Positions 11,167 through 20,480 of a stretch of DNA of 64,000 bases are shown here, piece after piece. How positions within the stretch are numbered: the stretch's first letter is position 1; every line of letters begins with the position of its first letter. Source of the stretch: Artemisia argyi. Its lineage: Eukaryota > Streptophyta > Magnoliopsida > Asterales > Asteraceae. The stretch covers positions 170,977,090 to 171,041,089 of the forward strand of contig CM060687.1 of assembly GCA_030686995.1 (NCBI GenBank), read 5' to 3'. A model generated the notes under the pieces. The model worked only from the letters and a program-made list of their open reading frames with translations. It had not been told where the DNA came from and ran no database searches. The translations under genes and the position numbers were made by a program.

Positions 11167-13127
11167 CTACGTGATACGGGTGAGTTCCTCATTGAGGACA
11201 TCCTTGGGATCAAACTTAGGTTTCAACTTCCTATCGGTTTCCTTAGTATGGTATGACCTTTCAAACATTTCTCCATCCGGATCATACAAAGTCATCCTCA
11301 TATGCCATGATCCGTCACCTTCTTTAGGTGGCTTGTCCCACCTCCATTTACACTTGTCTCCCTCTCTTTTCCACTTATTTATCTCTATGTTAATAGGCAT
11401 TAAGCTCAAGAACTCAATCATCTTCCTAAAGACTAAGGGGTCCTCAAAGGGATCTAGCTCCTCATCTCTAGCTATGAGTTGTTCTACCGAATGTGTCTTT
11501 TCAATGAAATCCTTTTCTAGATAAAATGGGCATTGAGGTCCTATGAAGTTCCTTTCTATCCAAGGTCCATATCTAGACGTTCTCCTATTCATCTCTACCC
11601 AATGCAGTGTCGGTTCATCATCACAATCATAACTATGCTTCTTTACATCGTACACCGACCAAGTATCGCTTTCACCTACCGCTATCTTGGATTCCTTGCA
11701 ATCTATCATGGCACTAGCGGTTGCTAAAAATCCTCTTCCTACCAATAATGGGCATGTAGTGTCACTAACCATGTCTAGGACGTGAAAATCCGCTAATATA
11801 GTTAACTTTCCTACGTGAACAACTACATCCTTAATCATTCCAACCGGGTGGGCAATACTCCCATCTGCTAGCCCTATCAATACCTCCGTTTCCTCTAACT
11901 TTCCTAGCTTAAGAGCGGTGAATAAGGATAAGGGAATCAAGTTGAGGCCTGACCCTAAATCGGCTAGTGTGTCGAAAGCTTTGGATCTTCCTATCTTATA
12001 GGGCAAAACAAATATACCCGGATCATCAAGCTTTTTAGGCAACTTGTTTTGAACGAAGGCGGTTCCATTTTTACCTAGCTTACACTTCTCATATTTTTCT
12101 AGGAGGGCACTATAGTAAGGAGCACGCGCTAAGACATCAATGACGGGGCGTTCAAGGTGAAGTTCTTTGAATTCATCGTCAAGGTCTTGCGTAAGAGGTG
12201 TTTCAACTATGCTTTTGACCGGCTCTATAGTGGGTGCTTTATTTGATTGGTCCTTTTGGAGAACTTGGTTTTGTTTGAAACACGTGCTCGTTGATTTAAC
12301 CGAGTAGTATTGTGGACACGAAGTGGGTGACGAAACTGAGGATATGGAATTAACGGTTAGTTTTGGATTCTTGACCGTGTCGCTTGGGAGTGCTCCCATT
12401 TCTCGGTCATTGAGAACTTTCAACAATGCATCAATTCTAGTAGTCATCTCGCTTTGCTTTTGTTTGAAATCGGCTTCAAACTTAGATATGCGAGCTTCTT
12501 GAGATGCCATGAACTTTGACATCAATCCTTCAAGATTGTTGGTACTACCATAGTTGTTAGAAGGATTGTTGTTGAAAGTACGGTTGGATGGTGGACCGTT
12601 TGGTTGGTAACGATTAGGCGGATTGGAAGAGTTGGGTTGATTTTGTTTCCACCTAAGGTTTGGGTGATTTTTCCAAGAGGGGTTGTATGAATCACCGTAA
12701 GTGTTTGGCTCAGACTTGAAAGTGTACCACTTATCTCCCGCTTCGTCGGTACGCGAGGATGCGTAGTCCGCAAAAGCTATTCCGGGGAGTTCCACACAAT
12801 CACGAGTGTCATGGGGACCACTACATAATTCGCATGAAGAAGTGATTTTGTTCACTTGACTTGAAGGCTTAGGAGCTTCGTAAGATTTCATGAGAAACTT
12901 GACTTGGTCCTCAAGTTCCATGATCCTATGGTCGGGAGTGCTAGAATTGTTCGAAGGCAAAGATATTGCCTTGACTGTTTTGTTCAAATCACGGGGATCA
13001 TTCCAACTTTCATTGTCATAGAGAGCAAGATCTTCTATGAGTTCCCATGATTGTTCCACACTAAGATCACGTAGCTTACCACCGGCCGATTGGTCAATGG
13101 CTCGCCTCGTGGAGATGTCGAATTGGT
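11167..13127 (-). CDS. Gag (C-terminal part)-protease ORF of element B
   Basis: Open from the element C junction to the stop at 11167; the first ATG is at 13059, giving 630 residues, but the true protein starts at 25065 beyond element C. Numbering from 13059: residues 1-60 are the end of the gag capsid-like region (ESWELIEDLA-type motif); a zinc knuckle C76-x2-C-x3-H-x4-C88 is followed by an Asn/Pro-rich linker to about 175, a coiled-coil-like stretch (about 176-222), then a retropepsin with D367 in LADLGSGLNLIP and LLVGRGFLATA at about 438-448. Residues 470-630 form a Trp- and charge-rich tail that I do not recognise (HWVEMNRR, KCKWRWDKPP). Gag would package RNA and the protease would cleave gag. 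Reverse transcriptase and integrase are absent. The protein is broken upstream, so it is probably not made at full length. Confidence 0.8.
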
Positions 13128-13299
13128 TGATGAGTGTCTAAATACTCATCATTTTATACCAATCTGAGCTGCCAAAACATACAAAAACACTCAAATATGC
13201 ATCAAAATACTTAAAATATCTTAAAGGTGTGTTTTATATGTTTCAAATGCAAAATATGCAAAAACAGATGAAAAACGTACAAAGTTTGCATAATTGGCA

Positions 13300-13920
13300 G
13301 TTTCAGTCCCTCAAGTTTCATAAATTGGCAAAACTAGTCCCTGGTTATTCTAAAAACTTGAAAAAGTCATCAAAGGACCTTTTTAATCATAAAGTTACAT
13401 AATTAGTCCTTTGGTGCAAAGTTTCATTAAATTACAAGTTTAGTCCTTATACTTTGGAAATTAACATAAATGGTCCCTGGGATGTTAAAAACTTTGAGAA
13501 ATTCAATTTTGGTCCTTGTAATATTAATCTTTTGCAGGAATGGTCCTTGGTGTGAAGTTTGGTGAATTTACATGATTGGTCCCTGAAGTTTCACAGTTTG
13601 GCAAAACAGGTCCCTCAAAGTTTCAAACTTGATAGTTTTAGTCCCTGGGTGTTCAAAATGGGAAAATTATCATTAAGGGTCCTAGGAAATTCATAATTGT
13701 CACTATTAGTCCCTGGATTAAAAGTTTAGAGAAATTACATGTTAAGTCCCTGGAGTTTCAGTTTTGGCAAAAATAGTCCCCGGGTATTTCAAAAGTGAAA
13801 TATATCAAAAATATTCGTGTACTATTCATCTATGGAAAATTAGGTCATTGTAATAAACTTTGGAATATTTACATTTCAGTCCCTCAAATTTCATGGAATT
13901 ACAAAATTGGTCCTTGGCTT
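13300..13920 (+). repeat. Degenerate GTCCCT-motif array in the LTR
   Basis: About 17 copies of a [AT][AG]GTCC[CT]TG-like motif, spaced roughly 30-60 bp and separated by T-rich phrases such as AAGTTTCA and TTGGCAAAA. The same array is in the 3' LTR (about 20655-21275). It lies upstream of the TATA box, in the U3 position. Confidence 0.75.
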
Positions 13921-14024
13921 AATTCTACTACAAACCATACGGATCCTTGTTATTTAATCCAAACCAAAAACAAAAACAGGCCCAAGCTTCCTCTGGCCCA
14001 ACACAACTCCCAGCCCACACCCTT

Positions 14025-14032
14025 TATAAATA
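14025..14032 (+). promoter_or_regulatory. TATA box of element C LTR
   Basis: TATAAATA within CCTTTATAAATAAAAACC; matching copy in the 3' LTR at 21378-21385. If used, most of the LTR (about 3 kb) is transcribed leader. Confidence 0.5.
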
Positions 14033-15147
14033 AAAACCACTGTTTGACCTGCGTTGACCCCGCCAAACCACCCTTACTATTCACCCTTCCCCTCCATACC
14101 ATCCAGTCACCAATACCACTCCTCAACCCACGGTTTCACCCACCACCTATCCTACCCACTACCCTCCACCTCCACAACCTTCCAAAAGCCTTGAAAAGCT
14201 CTCCACGCAACCACAATTGTCTCCAAGACTTTTTCGCGCCAAAAAGTGAATTTGAACGGTGTGGATTAATTGAACCATTTCAATGGCTCAAATTTGGTGG
14301 GATAGACTCAGAAGCATGTGGGAAACCTCAAAAGTCTCTATAAAGAAGGAATGAAGCAGTGGTGAAGTATTATTAGTATAGGTTTAGTTTAATTAAATCG
14401 TATGTAGTGTAGTTTACATTTTCAGTTGTAATTTCCATCAAAAACACTTGTATTCAGTTAATCTCATGTATTTCAATCCTTAATTAAAGATAATTTCAAG
14501 TTTCAGTGTCATTCTCAGATCATGCATTTTTCATTAAAGTTCAAAAATCTCAAAAAGTTAATTGTTATTGTTAGTTGTTGTTAAAGCAGTTCATAAGCTC
14601 ATATAAGCTCTGACAAAGCTTATTTAAGTTTTTAGAAGGTTTAAATTTCAGTTTAAGTTAATAAAGCAAAAATAAGAAAAATATCAAATAAATAAGAAAT
14701 AAATAAAAAATAGTGTTTGAGGAAAGATAGAAGCTGAGCAAGGTGTGGTTTTGGATTGCTTCTGGGTTAGTAGACTTGTGGGAGTCAGTAGGAAGTGATC
14801 TTGTTCACTAGTTCACTCATTTCTTTGTTGGCATAATTTGTAAGTCATTTCATGAATAATTGTAATTCTTAGTTTCTTTTGTTATTGTTGTTAATTTAGT
14901 GTTTAATTAAGTTTATAATAGGATAATAATTAGTTAGGAAGCAATAGTTTGGATTAAATTAGTGTGTAGTAGTGTAAATCATCAAAATAGTTAGTTAAAG
15001 GGGTGTTTGGTTTACACTGTCTTGGTTAGTTTTATGGTTTTATTGTGAGTCATTTATGTCTTTACATGTTACACTAGGTTAGTATAAGTTAATTAGAGTC
15101 CTAAAACCAAGCTTTATTAAATAAAAGTCAAAATCCAATCCCAAATC

Positions 15148-15169
15148 CCTTGACAGTTAACTGTCAAGG
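15148..15169 (+). other. Perfect 22-bp palindrome in element C LTR
   Basis: CCTTGACAGTT followed directly by its exact reverse complement. Each arm contains TTGAC (W-box core) and the centre reads CAGTTAACTG, a MYB-type site. Conserved in the 3' LTR at 22501-22522. Confidence 0.8.
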
Positions 15170-15462
15170 ATTTTAGACTCACAAACCCACCATTTAGCTT
15201 ATAAGATATAGCTTTAGCTTAATTTAGGTTAATGATAGCTTAATATAACATATACAGTTAGTAGTGAGTGTTAGAAATCCAAAGTAGTCAACCTAAGTAG
15301 TTTTCATTAAAAAGTCAAAAGTCACCATTCCAGAAAATCTCAAATATTGGGTGATTTTTGTAGATTTGTGTAATAGGTTTTAAAGTCTGAAAATTGTTGT
15401 AGTAATAGCCTACCAGCTTAACTTTTAGATCCCACACAGCTTATATTTTTAGGAATTTTACC

Positions 15463-15579
15463 CTGGGCCCCACTCACCCTCAAACTTAGTTGCAGGGGAA
15501 GAACCTCCCCTGTGCATCAGACCACAGTCCCATCACCACCACTTTGGTGGTGATTTGTGACCAACTCAGTGGGCCCCAG
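15463..15579 (+). other. Multi-hairpin region in element C LTR
   Basis: An outer 12-bp pairing with one mismatch (CTGGGCCCCACT at 15463-15474 with AGTGGGCCCCAG at 15568-15579) encloses two inner hairpins: TGCAGGGGA/TCCCCTGTGCA (15491-15516, two-base bulge) and ATCACCACCA/TGGTGGTGAT (15532-15554, perfect, loop CTT). The order predicts a three-way junction. The same arrangement is in the 3' LTR (22816-22932). Unusually GC-rich for this LTR. Confidence 0.7.
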
Positions 15580-15872
15580 ACCTCAAATCTAGTTCCTTAC
15601 AACCCCCCTCCTACCAGGGATTATAGATTGACCTTTTGTTTGACCTGAATCTCAGTGGACCCCACTTGAAATAAGCTCTCAAGTCTGTCCCCATTCTGAG
15701 TTCAAATTGAGTTTTGGAATTGCTTATTTGTGCTTATCAGCTTATCTACTTAGCTTATTTGCCTAAATTTAGCTTTGACAAGTCCAACATACTTATTAGA
15801 ATCAGATTCATCCATAGTGGGTCCCACATAAGCTCTTGTGAGCTTATTTGCCACTTCAGTCAACAAAAGTCA

Positions 15873-15899
15873 ACTGTGGAAGTAATAAGCTTCCACAGT
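15873..15899 (+). other. 10-bp stem hairpin in element C LTR
   Basis: ACTGTGGAAG, seven-base spacer, CTTCCACAGT. Also present in the 3' LTR near 23223-23250. Confidence 0.7.
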
Positions 15900-17131
15900 G
15901 CTTATTTTTAAGCTATAAAATATTTGTTTTCACAAAAGTTGCTTGTTTTTAGATATAAATTAGTTTTGTAAAAGAAAATTCCAGAAAAACAAATATAAAA
16001 ATAAGTGATAGTTTCTATTAAATATAATTTAATTTTCATTTTCATTTTTAGATTTTTATTAAGTAGGTTGTATTTTTATATTTTTATTAATTTCCTTTTA
16101 TATTAAAGTATTTTTAATAATTTTCTCAGATTTTCATTTTGTCTTTTAGTATTAATTATAATTAATATTAGTTTTATTAATAATTAATCAATAAATAAGT
16201 TTTAAACAGCATAAGTAATTTTTATAAAGCAACACCTAGATTTTATATTTTTCCCAGCTTTTATAAGTCATAATATAATTTTAATAATTTTTCTATAATT
16301 TTTACTGTTCATTTAATAGTTTTTATAATTTAAATAGTTTAATTGGTAATTAAATAATAATTAGAATAATAATTAGTAAACTAGTTTAAAAATAGATAAA
16401 ATAAAGTTTTTATAATTTTTTAGGATTCCTGTGATGGTTAATTAGATTTATAAAAATCTTCTTAATTATCTAAGTCTTTTTAGTATTTATAATAATTTAA
16501 ATCATATAAATAGTTAATTAATAATTAATAATAATTAGATAAATAGTATTAAAAATATAATTTAATTTTTAAAATAAGTTGTATAATATTTTAGACTTTT
16601 ACAAAGTTTAATTTTATTTTCCTAAGACTTATTTTACATTTTCTTAATTATTAGTGAATTATTAGATAATTAATAATAGTTATTAAATAATAATAAGTAA
16701 TTAAATAATTAGTAATTATAATTTAAATATTTTAGTTTATTTAATTTGCATTTAAGCCCCTAAGGCATATAAATTAATACTTTAGTTAAAATCGTTTTTG
16801 TTTCGTACGTTTACGTAGAATTAAATTAAACGTACGCGTTTCTAGGTATTAAAACGTTTTTAGATATCTAGGTTTCACGTAACAACTCTTATAGTTTATT
16901 TAAGTCATTTTATTTTATAAAACCCTAGTTAAACACACACACACACTTTTATACCTTTCCTGTTCACATTCACTGATCACAGATTCGTTTCTAATAAAAC
17001 ATCGCACACCTCGTTGGGACATTACGACCCGGGGAAACACTGTATTCCACGGAAGCATTTGCCTTAGACTGTTTGACTTGTTGACCATCCTTTGGTTGAT
17101 ATTATCTGACCGTTTCAGGCGAATCAAAATT

Positions 17132-17149
17132 TGGCGCCGCTGCCGGGGA
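17132..17149 (+). other. Primer binding site, element C (tRNA-Asp type)
   Basis: TGGCGCCGCTGCCGGGGA, five bases after the LTR end, identical to that of element B. Confidence 0.88.
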
Positions 17150-17322
17150 GGTTGTGCGCTTATTTTAAACGATTTTGCGTATTAGTGAGTTTGGATATAC
17201 ATCCATTGTATATTTACCATCTTTTATCCATATTTATATAAAAAAAAACCCAAAAATATTCACCTTTATACCCTCTATCCATTTGATTCTACCTTCTTAC
17301 ACCCATCTCATGCATAATTCTT

Positions 17323-19071
17323 ATGGCGTCTCTCGGTTACAAGTGTTTTCACTGTAAAAGCCTGATTGAGAACGGCTTTCGTTGTCTCCGGTGTATTTGT
17401 AAGAAATGTGGCAATAATTGTAGTAACAGATTTTGTACTGTGTGCAATCTGTTCATAAGTCCGAATTCTCTCAATGATTCACCAAATTCTTCCAACTACC
17501 CTTCACAGCCCGAGATACGTGCTATTAATGACGAACCTTCAAAAATTGATCCTAACCTTTCACGGTTTACGTTTAAAAGTTTGTCAAGCAAACGTACAGA
17601 GCTTAGGGTAGTGACTGAAAAGAACGACTTACCCAATCTTCACGTTTATCAAGAACCAAAACCCGAGACCATAACGGAAGTGGTGGAAATTCCTAGCTCT
17701 AAGAGCACACCACTTGTCCCACCTCCAGATTTTGTTCCTTGTGTAGGTTGTGGTGAGCCGCTTTTCGGTTTTCCATGTTGTTGGTGTACATGTGAACAAT
17801 GTGGTAATGATATTCAAGACGGGAGTTGTTTGTTTTGTGGATCGAGTAATTCATTTGCTTATGATCCTAATCAAAACTCATTCGATGACTCCTCAAATTT
17901 TTCCAACAACCCATCACATTCATACGAGCAAGAATCATATTATCCAAATCTCAATGATGCTTCGTATCAAAATACACCAAGCCAGACTCAGCAGTTTAAC
18001 TGTTGTGAGTACTGTGGAGGTCCACACTTTAGCTCTGATTGTCAAACAAGGAATCCATTTCCTTGTAACAATTACGACTATTCGTTTCAAGACCCACCTC
18101 CACAGTGCCAAATAATTCAAGCAACTCCTCATATCCAGCAAGACCCTTATTTAGAGGTTCTTGAGAAGCTTAAAGATATTAAGGAGGAGTTGGCTAATAT
18201 GTCGTCTCGCAATGCACCAAGTTTTTCTTGTGTATATTGTGGGGGTCCTCATAATGATGATCAATGTCAACCTTCCGGTTTTGACACATTCACACCCCCA
18301 CAGTCTCCACTCATTCCATATTCTCGTGATAAATCTATCGCGGAATTACTTGCTGAAAAACATGCAGCTAGAAACGAAAGAAGCATGGAAGAATTACTAG
18401 TCTTAGAACAAGCAGCTATAACACGTACTAAATTTCAAAATGTTGCTCTTCTCGATGAAGATAATGAAAGTGATGATACCTCATCAAGTTCATCAGTTGA
18501 GACTACTTCCATGGATATACAGGGAGAAAAGAGTATGGGAGAATTACTAGCAGTTGAACAAATGGAAATTGTAGAATCCATAACTGCTAGTCCTTCTCAG
18601 CTCCCTCTGTATGATGTTATCACACCCGAGGTTCCCACTCACTCTCTGAGCATGGGGGACGAGCATCTTGACACAATTCCTGCAAAGGAATCTGACGAAT
18701 TCATAAAGTCTAGTGTTGAGAACCTTGTCCCGATCCCAAGTGAGTCACAGGGAATTCTTGATCATATGTGTGATATTCCTTCCACCCCTGATAATCCAAA
18801 TGAACAAATTGAGACTGTCTCTGATTCCAGTAATGATTGTTTATCTTATGGAGACATCGAATTTGTTGATGCATCACTTCCCGAGTCTAATATTGACTAT
18901 CTTTTTGAAGAGTTCGCTGATAAACTCTCTCATATGGATCCCATCCCACCTAAGGATGAAAATGAAGTCTTTGACTTTGAAGCGGATTTGAGAGAGTTAG
19001 AATTCTTACCTACTCATGATCCTTCGATTGAACTCACTCAGATCAATCCACTTCCTCCGGAAAGTGAATGA
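17323..19071 (+). CDS. Cysteine-rich zinc-binding protein of element C
   Basis: 582 residues. Residues 8-41 (CFHC ... CLRCICKKCGNNC ... CTVC) and 140-172 (CVGC ... CCWCTCEQCGND ... CLFC) are two copies of a dense CxxC module, probably binding zinc. Two variant zinc knuckles follow, C228-x2-C-x3-H-x4-C240 and C303-x2-C-x3-H-x4-C315, both with CGGPH. Residues about 333-430 hold three copies of S[IM]xELLxxE[KQ]. The rest is acidic and Ser-rich. I infer a gag-like RNA-binding protein replacing the normal gag; it has no capsid motifs that I can see. Start: first ATG of the frame after the primer site. The frame ends at 19071 and overlaps the next segment in the +1 frame, which suggests a frameshift mutation near 19060. 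Confidence 0.7.
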   Translation: MASLGYKCFHCKSLIENGFRCLRCICKKCGNNCSNRFCTVCNLFISPNSLNDSPNSSNYPSQPEIRAINDEPSKIDPNLSRFTFKSLSSKRTELRVVTEKNDLPNLHVYQEPKPETITEVVEIPSSKSTPLVPPPDFVPCVGCGEPLFGFPCCWCTCEQCGNDIQDGSCLFCGSSNSFAYDPNQNSFDDSSNFSNNPSHSYEQESYYPNLNDASYQNTPSQTQQFNCCEYCGGPHFSSDCQTRNPFPCNNYDYSFQDPPPQCQIIQATPHIQQDPYLEVLEKLKDIKEELANMSSRNAPSFSCVYCGGPHNDDQCQPSGFDTFTPPQSPLIPYSRDKSIAELLAEKHAARNERSMEELLVLEQAAITRTKFQNVALLDEDNESDDTSSSSSVETTSMDIQGEKSMGELLAVEQMEIVESITASPSQLPLYDVITPEVPTHSLSMGDEHLDTIPAKESDEFIKSSVENLVPIPSESQGILDHMCDIPSTPDNPNEQIETVSDSSNDCLSYGDIEFVDASLPESNIDYLFEEFADKLSHMDPIPPKDENEVFDFEADLRELEFLPTHDPSIELTQINPLPPESE

Positions 19072-19441
19072 TTTGGATGAATTCGAGGCTTTTATGAATG
19101 AAGATAGTTCAATTTCATACGAAGTTGATGATAATTATCTTGATCCCGAGGGGGACATTCTTTTTCTAGAAAGTTTGTTAAACGAAGATCCATTTCCCCC
19201 TCTTCCACTTCATAATGAGGAAATCAAATCAGTTGAGGAAACTGATAAATTTCCTGAGATCAAGCTTAAGGGCTTGCCTCCTCCACTTGAATATGCATTT
19301 CTTGAGGAGGAAGTTCTTATCTTAATTGCTATTCAGATCTCCCTACTATCCTTCACCTACCAGGTGATTTCTCCTGTTCTTCACTCCTTCGGGAATGAAG
19401 ACACTATCTTTGACCACGGCATTCTCATTTATAAATTTTGA
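19016..19441 (+). pseudogene. Relic of the polyprotein region before reverse transcriptase, element C
   Basis: This +1 frame overlaps the end of the preceding ORF and reads NDLDEFEAFMNED, then DPEGDILFLESLLNEDPFP, then LKGLPPPLEYAFLEEE. The last motif resembles the LKxLPPHLEYAFLE linker that in Asteraceae gypsy polyproteins comes just before the reverse transcriptase. After that the sequence leaves the polymerase and runs to NEDTIFDHGI and a stop. Downstream, 19505-19563 still encodes NESPMEIVSSTCFPMDK in another frame. The polymerase itself is missing, so this is a junction left by an internal deletion. Assignment rests on remembered similarity. Confidence 0.55.
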
Positions 19442-19666
19442 GCCGGGTGTCATTATATCTCATCGGAGTGGAACTTTCACGTGCTTCAAATGTTCGTCCA
19501 AACATCTTGAATGAAAGTCCGATGGAGATTGTCTCTTCCACTTGCTTCCCCATGGACAAATAAATTCCGGGTCGAGTCAAGCTAGCGACTCGAAAATCAA
19601 AAACAGTAGCATGTACATAGGTTTTCACCCATGTTTCACCCTAGTGTGGGGGAGATGCCCCACATG

Positions 19667-19668
<2 letters not shown>

Positions 19669-19744
<76 letters not shown>
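19669..19744 (+). repeat. (AT)38 microsatellite
   Basis: 76 bp of uninterrupted AT alternation just after the first AGTGTGGGGGA motif of element C. Confidence 0.95.
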
Positions 19745-19746
<2 letters not shown>

Positions 19747-19885
19747 TCTAAAAAAAATGTAAATACAGTGATAGCTTCTATTTAAGAAGTTTTATCTAAA
19801 AAATATATGTATGTATATACACATAAAATAATGGCTAGTAATATTTCCTTCTTACGTTCTAAGTTCGGTTTTACACCCGGTACTT

Positions 19886-19907
19886 TGAATATTGAGGACA
19901 ATATTCA
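19886..19907 (+). other. Conserved hairpin, element C
   Basis: TGAATATTG, loop AGGA, CAATATTCA: 9-bp perfect stem followed by AAGTGTGGGGGGA at 19913. Compared with the hairpin of elements A, B and E, one C-G pair is replaced by T-A on both arms. Confidence 0.75.
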
Positions 19908-20044
19908 GTTCTAAGTGTGGGGGGAGATTCGTTATTCTAACGAATTTAAACACATGTTCCATCAAGAACCCCCATTTTAGCCAAAATTTTAAATTTTTTT
20001 CTCACTTAGAACGCAATAAATGGTTATCAGTCCGCCATGTCTAA

Positions 20045-20460
20045 CCCACATAAGGATTGGCTAATCCAGGAGCAAACGGTTCTTGGTAAAGATAACTCAA
20101 ACCCGTTTATGGCTTGCAATTTGCCCAAAATTGTATGGTACCTCAACTCGCCATATTCTAAAAAGCGAATGAGTTGGCTAGCCCGCAAGATTATGGCTTG
20201 TGGTAAAGGCAGTGGAAAAACCATAATTGGTAATTAGCTCACCAAGATGTTGACTATTCCATCAAGAGTTGGCTAGTCCAGAAGCAAACGGCTTTTGGTA
20301 AAGACAAATCAAATCCGTTGACAGCTGGTGATTTGCTCAAAATCACACGGTTATCAGGTGTGCCACAGTTCTTACACCTGGCTACTCCAGAAGTGATGGC
20401 TTTTGGTAAAGAGTTTTTCATATCCATTAAGTTTTTCTCAAAAGATTGCTAGGGACTAGC
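20045..20460 (+). repeat. Diverged tandem repeat before the polypurine tract
   Basis: About four units of roughly 100-113 bp, starting near 20057, 20168, 20267 and 20380. Each begins TTGGCTAnnCC(A)G and continues into GGnTnnTGGTAAAG. Units 1 and 3 are the closest pair. No coding potential seen. Confidence 0.65.
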
Positions 20461-20468
20461 AATAGTTT

Positions 20469-20479
20469 AGTGTGGGGGA
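20469..20479 (+). other. Polypurine tract of element C
   Basis: AGTGTGGGGGA directly before the 3' LTR start at 20481; primer for plus-strand synthesis. Near copies occur at 19643-19653 and 19913-19925. Confidence 0.75.
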
Positions 20480-20480
20480 T

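Larger units (their letters stand above)
13128..17126 (+). repeat. 5' LTR of element C
   Basis: 3999 bp. The first 24 bp form an inverted repeat (TGATGAGT...ACTCATCA, loop 8). It holds a GTCCCT-motif array (13300-13920), a TATA box (14025), several strong hairpins (15148-15899), a very AT-rich stretch (15940-16800) and a conserved CG-containing end. The 182-codon ORF at 13795 is present in both LTRs, but it simply follows the LTR sequence and shows no known domain. Confidence 0.92.

Noticed and set aside
13795..14343. 182-codon ORF in the element C LTR, repeated at 21148
   Set aside because: Present only because the LTR is duplicated; spans the TATA box and shows no domain or plausible start context.
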